Shown in pieces: positions 25,119-32,907 of a DNA stretch of 64,000 bases (positions within the stretch are counted from its first letter, which is position 1; every line of letters begins with the position of its first letter). The stretch is taken from positions 38,286-102,285 of the forward strand of contig PWHN01000044.1 in the NCBI GenBank assembly GCA_003554945.1, in the 5' to 3' direction. This DNA comes from a bacterium (GTDB lineage Bacteria; T1Sed10-126). The position numbers and the translations under genes were made by a program. The notes beneath the pieces were generated by a model that was not told the origin of the DNA, ran no database searches, and worked only from the letters and a program-made list of their open reading frames with translations.

Positions 25119-25263
25119 CTATGCATGAACCCTATGCATAGGCCGCCCAAAGGGCCGCCCATTCGTCAAATGGGCGGGGTTAACCCACCCAGCCCTTTAC
25201 TGGGAAAGAGCTGGGTGTCCTGCGGACGGATAATTCACGACAGTTGTGCTGTCAAGAATTATC
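25119..25263. other. Cluster of consecutive hairpins
   Basis: Five stems lie end to end. They are CTATGCAT/ATGCATAG (25119-25141), GCCC/GGGC (25145-25155), CCGCCCATT/AATGGGCGG (25155-25177), CACCCAGC/GCTGGGTG (25186-25217; CCCAG can alternatively pair with an inner CTGGG) and GATAATTC/GAATTATC with inner GACAG/CTGTC (25229-25263). No coding frame is convincing. It may be a folded RNA or a nest of repeats. Confidence 0.6.
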
Positions 25264-25367
25264 AGGGCCAAATCATCTATCACTTGATATCCTTTTTAAT
25301 TTCGGAGAATATCAGTTAAGATTATCTCGACTCTTGCTCTATAAAATATTTAATGGAGATTTTGAAA

Positions 25368-25628
25368 ATGCCTTCTCCTGAAGAACGCGCACGACGTAAT
25401 ATTGACAAACAACTCCGCCAGGCCAGCTGGGTTATCCAGGACATTGATGATATTAACCTGGGGGCGGCTCCGGGCATTGCAGTCCGAGAATATCCGACTG
25501 TTTCCGGACCAGCGGATTATTTTTTATTCGTTGATAAGAAAGCCATCGGTGTAGTCGAAGCAAAACAGTTATTTGGAGATAAACTGAAAGATCTACCTGA
25601 AGAACTCAACCGGAGCTTCGCGGCGTAG
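25368..25628 (+). pseudogene. hsdR remnant (type I restriction subunit, internal deletion)
   Basis: The 86-residue frame begins like HsdR: PSPEERARRNIDKQL, SWVIQDIDDINLG, GIAVREYPTVSGPADYFLFVDKKAIGVVEAK, which includes the PD-(D/E)xK nuclease motif. After EAK it continues KQLFGDKLKDLPEELNRSFAA and stops. That ending resembles the usual HsdR C-terminus, so about 700 or more residues, including the helicase, seem to have been removed in frame. ATG 25368 with GGAG upstream is preferred to 25353. The product, if made, could not translocate DNA. Confidence 0.75.
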
Positions 25629-25862
25629 TTCATTGCTGGTTGTTTACAAACGGACTACTTAACACTGCATAAATGGACTACTTTGGAAAAATTGGGACAG
25701 TGAAACGAAATGGAAGGGTTCTTATTTTCGTTTGGGCATAAACATAAGTAACGGGTTGCCAATAACCTTGTTACAACACTTAGCGGGCGGTAAAATACCA
25801 TACATAAAGTGAGTACACATTGTGTATAGTTAATGCTAAATTAAGAAAAAAGGTGAAACTTG
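25629..25862. other. Spacer between hsdR remnant and ATPase
   Basis: About 230 bases without a recognisable gene. An AT-rich stretch just before the ATPase ends in the ribosome-binding site AAAGGTG. Confidence 0.4.
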
Positions 25863-26996
25863 ATGACCAACCCATTTAAATACGGTGATGTGGTGACCGG
25901 AGAGAATTTTTGTAATCGTGAGCAAGAAAAGAAAAACTTAAAACAGGCGATAAAATCCGGGCAGAATACGCTACTATTTTCTGAAAGAAGAATGGGGAAA
26001 ACATCCCTGATTAAACAAGTTATGGAGGAAATAAGCAGCGGGAGCGTGAGTAGCGTCTATATCGATCTTTGGCCCACAGATGACCGCGTTACTTTTGCAA
26101 GAGCACTTGGACAGGGTGTAGCCAACCATTTGACGGCGCCTCTGGAAAAGACACTAAGAACTCTTAAGGCATGGTTTCAGTCGTTTCGGGTTGTTTCGTC
26201 GGTTACGCAGGAGGGTGAGGTATCATTTTCATTTGATTTCCAGGGAAATCCTGAACAATTAAAACTGGCCGAGATTCTTGAAATCCCTCAAAAATTAGCA
26301 GATAAAACGGGACAGCCGGTGGTTGTGATTTTTGATGAAATTCAGGAAATATCCGGGTATGACACAGATTACGTCGAGAAAAAATTAAGAAGTGTTATTC
26401 AGCATCATAATGAAGTGACCTACATTTTTCTGGGCAGCAGACGACATATTATTCATGAGATGTTTATGGACCGCAGCAGTCCATTTTATCATTCCTCCCA
26501 AAAACTTCCGTTGTCCACAATTGAAACCAAAGCCTGGATACCGTTCATTCGCCAACGATTCTCATCGGGAGGTAGAGAAATTTCAGAGGAAATGATTGAA
26601 ACAATATGTGAAATGACCGATGGGCATCCAAAATATACCCAGCATTTTTGCGAGGCACTGTGGGGTCAGACAGAACAGGATACCCAGATTTCAGAAAATG
26701 ATATCAATATAGCCCGGGACAAAGTTTTAATGGAAGACAGCTATGCCTACACCGTTATCGTTGAAAATCTTACCAATAATCAGAGACGTCTGCTGGTTGG
26801 CCTGGCAGTTGAAGGGAAAAATGTGAGTATATGGTCCAAGGAGTTCATGAACAAATACCGTCTCAGCGGTCAATCCTCCGTACAAAAGGCTATCAACTCA
26901 CTACAAAAAAAAGATCTCGTCGATAAAGATCAGGATGGTTACATTATCCTTGATCGGTTCTTTAAACTCTGGCTCGCCCGGGAGTATGCAGTATGA
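25863..26996 (+). CDS. AAA/STAND-type ATPase (ATPase_2-like) with winged helix
   Basis: This 377-residue ATPase has an N-terminal P-loop (SERRMGKTSL, about residues 40-50), Walker B VVVIFDEIQE, and a sensor strand YIFLGSRRH. A conserved TDGHPKYTQHFCEALW helix and a C-terminal winged-helix region (LRLLVGLAVEGKNVSIWSKEF) follow. This is the archaeal-ATPase / ATPase_2 class, often in mobile or defence loci. ATG 25863 follows AAAGGTG. It lies intact between two wrecked type I restriction genes. It could be a surviving accessory of that island, a regulator or an effector; function unknown. Confidence 0.82.
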   Translation: MTNPFKYGDVVTGENFCNREQEKKNLKQAIKSGQNTLLFSERRMGKTSLIKQVMEEISSGSVSSVYIDLWPTDDRVTFARALGQGVANHLTAPLEKTLRTLKAWFQSFRVVSSVTQEGEVSFSFDFQGNPEQLKLAEILEIPQKLADKTGQPVVVIFDEIQEISGYDTDYVEKKLRSVIQHHNEVTYIFLGSRRHIIHEMFMDRSSPFYHSSQKLPLSTIETKAWIPFIRQRFSSGGREISEEMIETICEMTDGHPKYTQHFCEALWGQTEQDTQISENDINIARDKVLMEDSYAYTVIVENLTNNQRRLLVGLAVEGKNVSIWSKEFMNKYRLSGQSSVQKAINSLQKKDLVDKDQDGYIILDRFFKLWLAREYAV

Positions 26997-27181
26997 CAGA
27001 AAACAGGCTGTTTTTTAGATTTTCACACTATGCGCCCAGTACCGCGAAAAGCCGGAAGTGACAATCCCAGGACTGAAGAAAAAGGACAGGATCAACAGGT
27101 TTTACGGGTTAATCTCCAGATAACGCCGTTCCACGACCGCGGAGGCATCGTCAAAGCCAAAGTAAAAATAGTGAAGAAATA
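26997..27181. other. Spacer with a short frame of unknown status
   Basis: An open frame of 50 codons (27030-27182, ATG to TAG) encodes a basic peptide ending RGGIVKAKVKIVKK. It has no clear ribosome-binding site and no recognised family. It may be a fragment of another lost gene. Confidence 0.25.
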
Positions 27182-27426
27182 GATAAACCCTATTTTTTAC
27201 CTTCAGATTGGTCTTGGAAGCGTATGACTGAATTTGGATAAATTGTCTCTGGGGACCCCCCTACCGAAAATGAGGCTAATTTTGGGGGAGATATCGCTTG
27301 GTTAACCCCCTCAGATGTGAATTGTCACTTTACCGTAGGTAATTCCCGGGCTTAATTCAATAGTTTAACCGAATATAATTCGACACGTTACACTTAATTT
27401 TGCCGGCTTGACCCTGCAGCATGAAA
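27182..27426 (+). pseudogene. hsdS remnant (type I specificity subunit)
   Basis: Translation gives DKPYFLPSDWSWKRM, then stop, then IVSGDPPTENEANFGGDIAW, then LTPSDV, as in the start of an HsdS target-recognition domain (usual pattern YELPEGWEW, IxxGxxP, GGDIPW, TPSD). Stops fall in frame at 27239, 27353 and 27395. No start or C-terminal half is seen. Together with the hsdR remnant this marks a decayed type I restriction-modification locus. Confidence 0.7.
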
Positions 27427-27446
27427 AGCGACTATATATCTGGTTG

Positions 27447-27890
27447 CTAGTAAAGTAGAGGCAATACTCTAACATTTATAGTCATAAGACCCAGGAACAG
27501 CCACCAGAAGGTTATAATGGTCATGTATTGAAAAGAAGTGAGCTGATCCAAAAACAATTTAACTACCAATTTAGAAATTGAGGCACCAAGCCAAGAAAAA
27601 TATATCATCAATACGAAATAGCTCATGAAACCGGTTGCAGCATCGAACAGTGTGGAAGCTTCATGATATCTCTCAATTGCTGGAAAAATTGAAAGCAAAG
27701 CTGAAATAACAATGATAGCGGTCCACCATTTTTTGTATTTGTCACACGAAAGAATAGTTGAACGGATTTTAGCACTGATTTTATTTTTAACAGGGACTGC
27801 TGCTATGAGTAGTAACCCAGATAAAACGATGACTATTAAGCTAATTGTCCACGCCAGGAAGAGAAAAAATAATATCACGAATAGATCCAT
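27447..27890 (-). CDS. Hypothetical membrane protein (147 aa)
   Basis: About four hydrophobic helices cover most of the protein (VILFFLFLAWTISLIVIVL, WTAIIVISALLSIF, MSYFVLMIYFSWLGAS, MTIITFWWLFLGLM). AGGAGGGG lies before the ATG. No family is recognised. It is on the opposite strand to its neighbours and low in charged residues compared with the rest of the window, which suggests recent acquisition. Confidence 0.7.
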   Translation of the reverse strand: MDLFVILFFLFLAWTISLIVIVLSGLLLIAAVPVKNKISAKIRSTILSCDKYKKWWTAIIVISALLSIFPAIERYHEASTLFDAATGFMSYFVLMIYFSWLGASISKLVVKLFLDQLTSFQYMTIITFWWLFLGLMTINVRVLPLLY

Positions 27891-28097
27891 CGTATCCCCT
27901 CCTAAGAATTATAAATTTGTGGAATTAGCTTATTATTTTCAGAAGCTATCTTAGTTAAAACGGCTGGTAACGTCAAGAAACACTGTCTCACTACAAAAAT
28001 AATTGTATCGACGATAATTTAATTTATACTGTGTTGTGTAGAGAAGTTAGCAAAATAAGCTTAGAGATTTTAAAATTTTTTAAGGAGGTAGTTAACG
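27891..28097. other. AT-rich spacer
   Basis: No gene or RNA is recognised. AAGGAGG lies ten bases before the DUF4282 ATG. Confidence 0.4.
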
Positions 28098-28388
28098 ATG
28101 GGTAAATCGTTCTTAGGTTCACTATTTGATTTTGGGTTCGACAGCTTAATCACGCCGAAAATTATTTCGATAATTTACGGCATCGCCATGTTTTTTATTG
28201 CTCTCGGGACCTTAGCCATGGTCCTTGGTGTTTTTAGCGAAAACTTTCTGGCTGGAATTGGGGCGCTTGTTATTTCCCCGATCATTTTCCTGCTGTGGTT
28301 AATTTTTGCTCGGGTTTATTGTGAGGTTATAATCGCGCTCTTCAAAATTGCCGAGAATACCAGTGCCTGGAAATCAAAGCCAGAGTAA
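28098..28388 (+). CDS. DUF4282 membrane protein
   Basis: This 96-residue protein begins FLGSLFDFGFDSLITPKIIS, followed by two long helices and LIFARVYCEVIIALFKIAENT, the pattern of DUF4282 proteins of Bacteria. Such proteins sit in the inner membrane; function unknown. It has a strong ribosome-binding site, and a hairpin follows the stop. Confidence 0.85.
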   Translation: MGKSFLGSLFDFGFDSLITPKIISIIYGIAMFFIALGTLAMVLGVFSENFLAGIGALVISPIIFLLWLIFARVYCEVIIALFKIAENTSAWKSKPE

Positions 28389-28412
28389 CACTGTTTTTTA
28401 ACTTGCTTTTGC

Positions 28413-28456
28413 ACCTGACTATTCACGACAGTCATGCTGTCGTGGATAGTTCAGGT
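28413..28456 (+). terminator. Long hairpin after DUF4282 gene
   Basis: ACCTGACTATTCACGACAG pairs with CTGTCGTGGATAGTTCAGGT with few mismatches, followed by CAGTTTTATC. It resembles the hairpin at 25229-25263 (both contain ATTCACGACAGT..TGCTGTC) and may be a member of a repeat family used as a terminator. Confidence 0.6.
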
Positions 28457-28482
28457 CAGTTTTATCCAGAGGAGATATAAAG

Positions 28483-29463
28483 ATGGGATTTATGCTGAAC
28501 GGCGAGTGGAAAAGTAAAGATTATACGCACAGCGAAAAAGGTGAGTTTAAGCGTGATGCTACAACTTTCCGTAACCGCGTGCAAAACGGCGGACAGTTTG
28601 AGCCAGAGTCCGATCGCTATCATCTTTACATAAGCTGGGCCTGCCCCTGGGCGAGTCGCGCCGTAATAATGCGTGAACTGAAGGGTCTTCAGGAGGTAAT
28701 CGGACTCTCGGTCGTTGACCCCTACATGGGCAAAGACGGCTGGTGGTTCAGCGAAAACCCGGGCTGTATCCCCGATAAGGTCAACGGAGCCCAGCTACTT
28801 CGTGAAATTTATCTGCTCGCCGACCCGGAGTTTACCGGCCGCGTGACGGTGCCGGTTTTCTGGGATAAAAAAGAGGAGACCATCGTCAACAACGAATCAA
28901 AAGAGATCATGCGCTTTTTCGACACCGAATTCAATCACCTGGCTGAACGCAATATTACCTTTTATCCCGACGGATATCGCCAGCAAATTGATGAAACCAT
29001 TGAGAAGATTTATCAACCAATAAATAACGGAGTTTACAGGGCCGGTTTTGCAGAAACTCAACAAGCCTACGACGAGGCGGTTGCAGAGCTTTTTGAGGAA
29101 CTTGATTACTGGGAGAGTATTCTTGCCGACCAGCGCTACCTCTGCGGACCGGTCTTAACGGAAGCTGATTGGTGCATGTTCACAACTCTCTACCGTTTTG
29201 ACGCTGTTTACTACCTTCATTTTAAATGTAATCTCCGCCACCTTTCCGATTACCCAAACTTACACAACTATCTGCTCGAACTTTACCAGCTTCCTGGAAT
29301 TAGCTCCGTCTGCAATATGGACCACGTGAAACAGCATTATTATCGCTCCCATCCCTTCTTAAATCCAAAACAGATCGTTCCGGCTGGACCCGAACTTGAT
29401 TTCGAGGCCAAACATAACCGTGATGATCTGCCCGGCGGACCACCGGAAGCTCTGTTTGAGTAG
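28483..29463 (+). CDS. Glutathionyl-hydroquinone reductase-like (Xi-class GST)
   Basis: This 326-residue protein matches the ECM4/YqjG family: YHLYISWACPWASRAVIMRELKGL with active-site Cys54, DGWWFS, VTVPVFWDK, SKEIMRFFDTEFN, GVYRAGFAETQQAY and SVCNMDHVKQHYY. The enzyme removes thiol groups from hydroquinone-thiol adducts. It is unusual in a probable anaerobe that may lack glutathione, so another low-molecular thiol could be used. AGGAGA lies before the ATG. Confidence 0.92.
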   Translation: MGFMLNGEWKSKDYTHSEKGEFKRDATTFRNRVQNGGQFEPESDRYHLYISWACPWASRAVIMRELKGLQEVIGLSVVDPYMGKDGWWFSENPGCIPDKVNGAQLLREIYLLADPEFTGRVTVPVFWDKKEETIVNNESKEIMRFFDTEFNHLAERNITFYPDGYRQQIDETIEKIYQPINNGVYRAGFAETQQAYDEAVAELFEELDYWESILADQRYLCGPVLTEADWCMFTTLYRFDAVYYLHFKCNLRHLSDYPNLHNYLLELYQLPGISSVCNMDHVKQHYYRSHPFLNPKQIVPAGPELDFEAKHNRDDLPGGPPEALFE

Positions 29464-29479
29464 CAAAGGACGGCCGCCT

Positions 29480-30060
29480 CTAAAATCTGTAGCCAAAACC
29501 GATCTATAAACCGTTCTGCACTATTTCAAAGTCTTCATCATCAATACTGAGATCTGTCTTTCTGACCAAAAGTGCGTGTCAAGATAGAATCTCTCAGTCA
29601 GGTGCGTTATCAGTCCAATCTCTGCCCCAACCGTGGGACCAACGTCGTCCGCATAATCAAAATTCCAAACCCACATTCCTGCGTCAAGTGAGGCGTAGAG
29701 ACTTGTCGGCGAGTTGGGAGTTAATAAAAAACCGAGACAGCCGGCCATACGCACATTCGTCATGTCATCATGGTCTTCATATATGTCTGCATGCAATGAA
29801 AGATTGGCTCCCCAGAAAAATCTGGAAGTAACTAATGAACGCCCCCGGAAGTTTAATCCAATTATACTGTGTCGCGGGTTATCAGCGTCTTCAATAATAA
29901 TCTCGGTTGAAACAACTCCCGCCGAAGTACTGGCGTCAAGCAAGAAATCTCCCGTTTGAAAGCGAGCATGACCATAGTTAGGTGTTGAAACAAGCAAAAA
30001 GATAGGCACTACAAGAATTATGAGTAAATTTAATTTTTCATGGCTTTTCCTCCTAAACAT
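29480..30060 (-). pseudogene. Outer-membrane beta-barrel gene with frameshift and stop
   Basis: The product begins with a signal peptide (LIILVVPIFLLVSTP) and beta-barrel strands (FLLDASTSAGVVSTEI, FFWGANLSLHADIYED, LYASLDAGMWVW). The open frame then ends in an abnormal tail, SERQISVLMMKTLK. Read one base out of phase from an A-run near 29560, it continues EKTDLSIDDEDFEIVQNGL, a TAG, then IGFGYRF and a stop. IGFGYRF with terminal Phe is the normal ending of a barrel. So at least one frameshift and one nonsense change damage the C-terminal insertion signal. A sequencing error at the A-run would explain only the frameshift. Confidence 0.7.
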
Positions 30061-30240
30061 TTTAATAACTCATCTGACCTAATTCACCTCCTTAAAGAAA
30101 ATATTAATCTGCAGGACAGCTATAATATACTCCAAAACAAACCGGAAAGCAATTTAATATTTAGATTATTTTTGGCTTTTCAAAAAATTCCCGCCAGCTC
30201 GCCCCCGGAGCACTTCCTGGGCCTGAAACATTGAGTGAAT
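30061..30240. other. Spacer before tRNA-related duplication
   Basis: No gene seen. AT-rich leader of the broken porin gene. Confidence 0.35.
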
Positions 30241-30536
30241 ACTCCCTCTGAAGACAGGGGCTTACGATAAGGAAACATACAACAGGCAAGAGAAGCAGAT
30301 TGTACATAAAAAAGTGTCCCCGAGGGGATTTGAACCCACTACTCCGTCGCATCCTGCTCTTCGAAGGGAAAGCTTCTTTCCCCTCGAGCTCCCCTACGGC
30401 ACATCCTGTGCCTAAGTGCCTGAGGGAATACTCCCTCAGACTCCCTCTGAAGACAGGGGCTTACGATAAGGAAACATACAACAGGCAAGAGAAGCAGATT
30501 GTACATAAAAAAGTGTCCCCGAGGGGATTTGAACCC
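30241..30536. repeat. 199-bp partial tandem duplication including tRNA-Glu 3' end
   Basis: Bases 30241-30337 are repeated exactly at 30440-30536. The repeat covers 22 bases of the 3' end of the tRNA-Glu (T-arm and acceptor) plus 75 bases of downstream flank. The first copy loses tRNA identity after TTTGAACCC. The unit is 199 bases. Confidence 0.9.
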
Positions 30537-30588
30537 CTGTCTTCAGGATGAAAACCTGATGTCCTTGGCCTGGCTAGACGACGGGGAC
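30514..30588 (-). tRNA. tRNA-Glu (anticodon UUC)
   Basis: Minus strand: acceptor GTCCCCG/CGGGGAC, anticodon arm CAGG-TTTTCAT-CCTG giving UUC, T-arm CAGGG-GTTCAAAT-CCC type. CCA is not encoded. Promoter at 30620-30648. Confidence 0.95.
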
Positions 30589-30619
30589 AGGTGTAACACG
30601 TTTTAATTAAGGGCTAAAT

Positions 30620-30648
30620 ATACTACAGAAGACAGCCCAGTTTGTCAA
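30620..30648 (-). promoter_or_regulatory. Promoter of tRNA-Glu
   Basis: On the minus strand TTGACA (30648-30643), 17 bases, TAGTAT (30625-30620). Close to consensus, 32 bases before the tRNA. Confidence 0.75.
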
Positions 30649-30861
30649 CTAAAAAATTCTAAAAATTATGTTTATTACAAGGCTGACCAGAAGACTGGTG
30701 GTAAGGGGAAAGTAAAAAGTGACATTGTCGTTCTCAATCACTATATCCCCAGGCAATCGACCGAAATAAGGTATTTCAGGCAAAAGCCGGAGCATGAAAC
30801 CAAGTATTACAAGAAGCAGTCCAAGCCCTATAAGAAGACGTCCAGCGAACGAAGCAGACAT
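30649..30861 (-). CDS. DUF2905 membrane protein
   Basis: This 70-residue protein has two membrane helices with EIPYFGRLPGDIVIENDN and FYFPLTTSLLVSLVIN between and within them. This matches DUF2905, a widespread small inner-membrane family of unknown role. It starts 3 bases after fbp, so it is co-transcribed. Confidence 0.92.
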   Translation of the reverse strand: MSASFAGRLLIGLGLLLVILGFMLRLLPEIPYFGRLPGDIVIENDNVTFYFPLTTSLLVSLVINIIFRIF

Positions 30862-30864
30862 TTT

Positions 30865-31899
30865 TTACCCCTGGTCTTCTTCCCGTAGATACTGTTCGAT
30901 TTTTTTGACGGCCTTCTTGTTACCGACATAAAAGGGAGTCTTCTGATGAAGATGCTCGGGCTGTTTTTCCAGTATTCTGCGGTAGCCGTCGCTGGCTGCG
31001 CCACCCGCTTGTTCCATTATATAAGCCAGGGGGGCAGCTTCATAGAGGAGACGGAGCTTCCCCTCGCCTTTGCCGACTACTTTTGGTTCCGGCGGATAGA
31101 GAAAGATACCGCCGCTCAAGAGGTTGCGATGAAAATCAGCAACACATGAGCCAACATACCGCGATGTATAGTCACCATTTTCGCGAAACTCTTTTACTGC
31201 CTTCTGAGCGCCGGCGGACCAGCTTTTAAAGTTAGACTCGTTAACACTCAGATAGCCCTCTCTCTGGGGCATGGTTATTTTTGGATAGGAGAGTAAAAAT
31301 TCGCCCAAAGAGTCGTCAAGAGTAAAACCGTAAACATTATCTCCTGCAGTATATACAAGCATGGTAGAGGAGCCGTAGATAATATAGCCGGCGGCTACCA
31401 GATCTTTGCCGGGTTGAAGCAAATCCTCCACTGTGGCAGCTTTTTCTACTCCGCCGGGAGTTTTTTTTCTGTAAATACCAAAAATCGTGCCAATACTAAC
31501 GTTGTAATCAATGTTAGACGAACCGTCGAGCGGGTCTATGGTAACAACGTATTTGCCCCGCAATTCCGGTTTGCGCACATGAATAGGGTCGGACTCCTCC
31601 TCAGAGCCGATAATGCAGATGCCACCGTTGTGAATTAAAGAGCGTGTGAAAACCGCGTTAGCGTAAAGATCAAGCCGGGCCTGGCGCTCGCCATGAACAT
31701 TTTCGTTTTTGCTTTTCCCGAGAATATCACCAAGGCCGGCACGGTTGACTTCACGCGAAACAATTTTGCCGGCTAGAGTAATCTGCCCGAGAAGCTGGCT
31801 GAACTCACCGGTTGCATTGGGATATTCCCGCTGAGTAATAGCAATATGACGCCGTAAATCAATTCCTTTCTCCATATGTTTATTAGACGACTTGCTCAT
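30865..31899 (-). CDS. fbp: Fructose-1,6-bisphosphatase, class I
   Basis: This 344-residue enzyme has the FBPase I active site: IDPLDGSSNIDYNVSIGTIFGIY, GSEEESDPI, SVNESNFKSW, YVGSCVADFHRNLLSGGIFLYP, LLYEAAPLAYIMEQAGG. It converts fructose bisphosphate to fructose 6-phosphate in gluconeogenesis, opposing pfkA. ATG 31899 follows GGAGGTG; the GTG at 31908 lies inside that ribosome-binding site. It heads an operon with the DUF2905 gene. Confidence 0.95.
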   Translation of the reverse strand: MSKSSNKHMEKGIDLRRHIAITQREYPNATGEFSQLLGQITLAGKIVSREVNRAGLGDILGKSKNENVHGERQARLDLYANAVFTRSLIHNGGICIIGSEEESDPIHVRKPELRGKYVVTIDPLDGSSNIDYNVSIGTIFGIYRKKTPGGVEKAATVEDLLQPGKDLVAAGYIIYGSSTMLVYTAGDNVYGFTLDDSLGEFLLSYPKITMPQREGYLSVNESNFKSWSAGAQKAVKEFRENGDYTSRYVGSCVADFHRNLLSGGIFLYPPEPKVVGKGEGKLRLLYEAAPLAYIMEQAGGAASDGYRRILEKQPEHLHQKTPFYVGNKKAVKKIEQYLREEDQG

Positions 31900-32075
31900 T
31901 GGTGGCACCTCCAGAGTAATTTAAAATAGGTCCGCGTATGATTTTAGTATAGGCTTGGCTTTTTGGCCACATTGTTGGACCTTGCGACTTATAAGGTAAA
32001 ACGATGAAATGTAAGTCACTGCCGAAGGAAAATAATGGTAGTAATCTTTATAACGTGAAAAAAATCACATTATGC
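31900..32075. other. Upstream region of fbp
   Basis: AT-rich; no gene recognised. Confidence 0.35.
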
Positions 32076-32104
32076 TTGTCAACAAAGTAGAAGGTTATTA
32101 TAAT
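32076..32104 (+). promoter_or_regulatory. Strong promoter without a nearby gene
   Basis: TTGTCA (32076-32081), exactly 17 bases, TATAAT (32099-32104). It points away from fbp towards the XRE gene, 324 bases before its start. Confidence 0.65.
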
Positions 32105-32110
32105 TATAGG

Positions 32111-32200
32111 CAATTAGACAATTTCTGATAGGAACCGTTAGCATTAAAATATTACTGAACGTTTTTCTGCGAAAGACTGCAGAAATTTTGTTGTTTATTT
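32111..32200 (+). ncRNA. Candidate small RNA
   Basis: A near-consensus promoter would start a transcript near 32111. About 55 bases on lies the stem TTTCTGC/GCAGAAA (32164-32185) followed by TTTTGTTGTTTATTTTTT, which looks like an intrinsic terminator. No frame of note lies between. A second promoter for the XRE gene follows, so this transcript seems separate. Existence needs RNA data. Confidence 0.4.
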
Positions 32201-32230
32201 TTTGTTTTAAAAAAATCAATTTATACTATT

Positions 32231-32259
32231 TTGCTTTTTCATTGAATTAATGCTATAAT
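32231..32259 (+). promoter_or_regulatory. Promoter of XRE regulator
   Basis: TTGCTT (32231-32236), 17 bases, and an extended -10 TGCTATAAT (TATAAT at 32254-32259). It gives a leader of about 160 bases. Confidence 0.6.
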
Positions 32260-32427
32260 TTTTACATAAGATGCTTATTTGGCTTTTCTATATACTGCCC
32301 AATTAGTTTACTCACTTCTCGCCTTTTTCACCAAGAAATTGAATCGACTGGCGCTGAATGGATAAAAATTATGTAGTATAGCAACTTTTAGGCACTATAA
32401 ACTTCTATATAAGTGAGGTAATATGTT

Positions 32428-32724
32428 ATGAAGCATTTGCGTGAAGAACCCGAGAAATTGCTGGACAAGTCAACCAAGTTCTGGTTGATGCAGCAAATAC
32501 GTGCGCGACTGAAACAGTTGCGACACGAGCGCGACATGACCCAGGCTGACGTGGCTGAAAAACTGGGTAAGGACCAGGTTTACGTTTCCAACTGTGAATC
32601 CGGTAGGCGGCGGCTTGATCCGATTGAGCTGTTGGCTTTTACGTCCGTTTACGAGATTACCCTGGAAGAATTATACGGTAATCTGGACCTTGAGGAAGCC
32701 ATATCACGCGACTACAGCATTTAA
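32428..32724 (+). CDS. XRE-family helix-turn-helix regulator
   Basis: This 98-residue protein has a classical HTH_3: IRARLKQLRHERDMTQADVAEKLGKDQVYVSNCESGRRRLDPIELLAF. The family acts as repressors in phages, toxin-antitoxin modules and metabolism. No toxin gene is adjacent. GAGGT lies before the ATG, and a strong terminator follows, so it is monocistronic. Confidence 0.93.
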   Translation: MKHLREEPEKLLDKSTKFWLMQQIRARLKQLRHERDMTQADVAEKLGKDQVYVSNCESGRRRLDPIELLAFTSVYEITLEELYGNLDLEEAISRDYSI

Positions 32725-32756
32725 CGACAGTATTTAACTCAGTAAATGGTCAAAGA

Positions 32757-32808
32757 GGCCGGGAGGTGGACTGTGAGAGCAGTTCACTCCCCGGCCTTTT
32801 CTTTTTTT
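32757..32808 (+). terminator. Rho-independent terminator of XRE gene
   Basis: GGCCGGG-A-GGTGGACT pairs with AGTTCACTC-CCCGGCC across a short loop, followed by TTTTCTTTTTTT. Confidence 0.93.
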
Positions 32809-32883
32809 GTAACTACTCATCTATTCCCTCTCCCCTGTAGGGAGAGGGCTAGGGTGAGGGGGAAAGATAAGGTGAATAGTTAC
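32809..32883. mobile_element. MITE-like element, copy 2
   Basis: Ends GTAACTACTCA and TGAATAGTTAC (one mismatch to copy 1) enclose a foldable C/G-rich core with GGGAGAGGGCTAGGGTGAGG. It directly follows the T-tract of the XRE terminator and precedes pyrF by 24 bases. Confidence 0.75.
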
Positions 32884-32907
32884 TTTTTTTATTAAGAGGT
32901 GAGTTAG

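Noticed and set aside
25125-25319. 64-codon plus-strand frame
   Set aside because: It follows the hairpin cluster and its translation only reflects the repeated stems.
30300-30551. 83-codon plus-strand frame with RGDLNP
   Set aside because: It is the antisense of the tRNA-Glu 3' end and its duplicate, not a protein gene.
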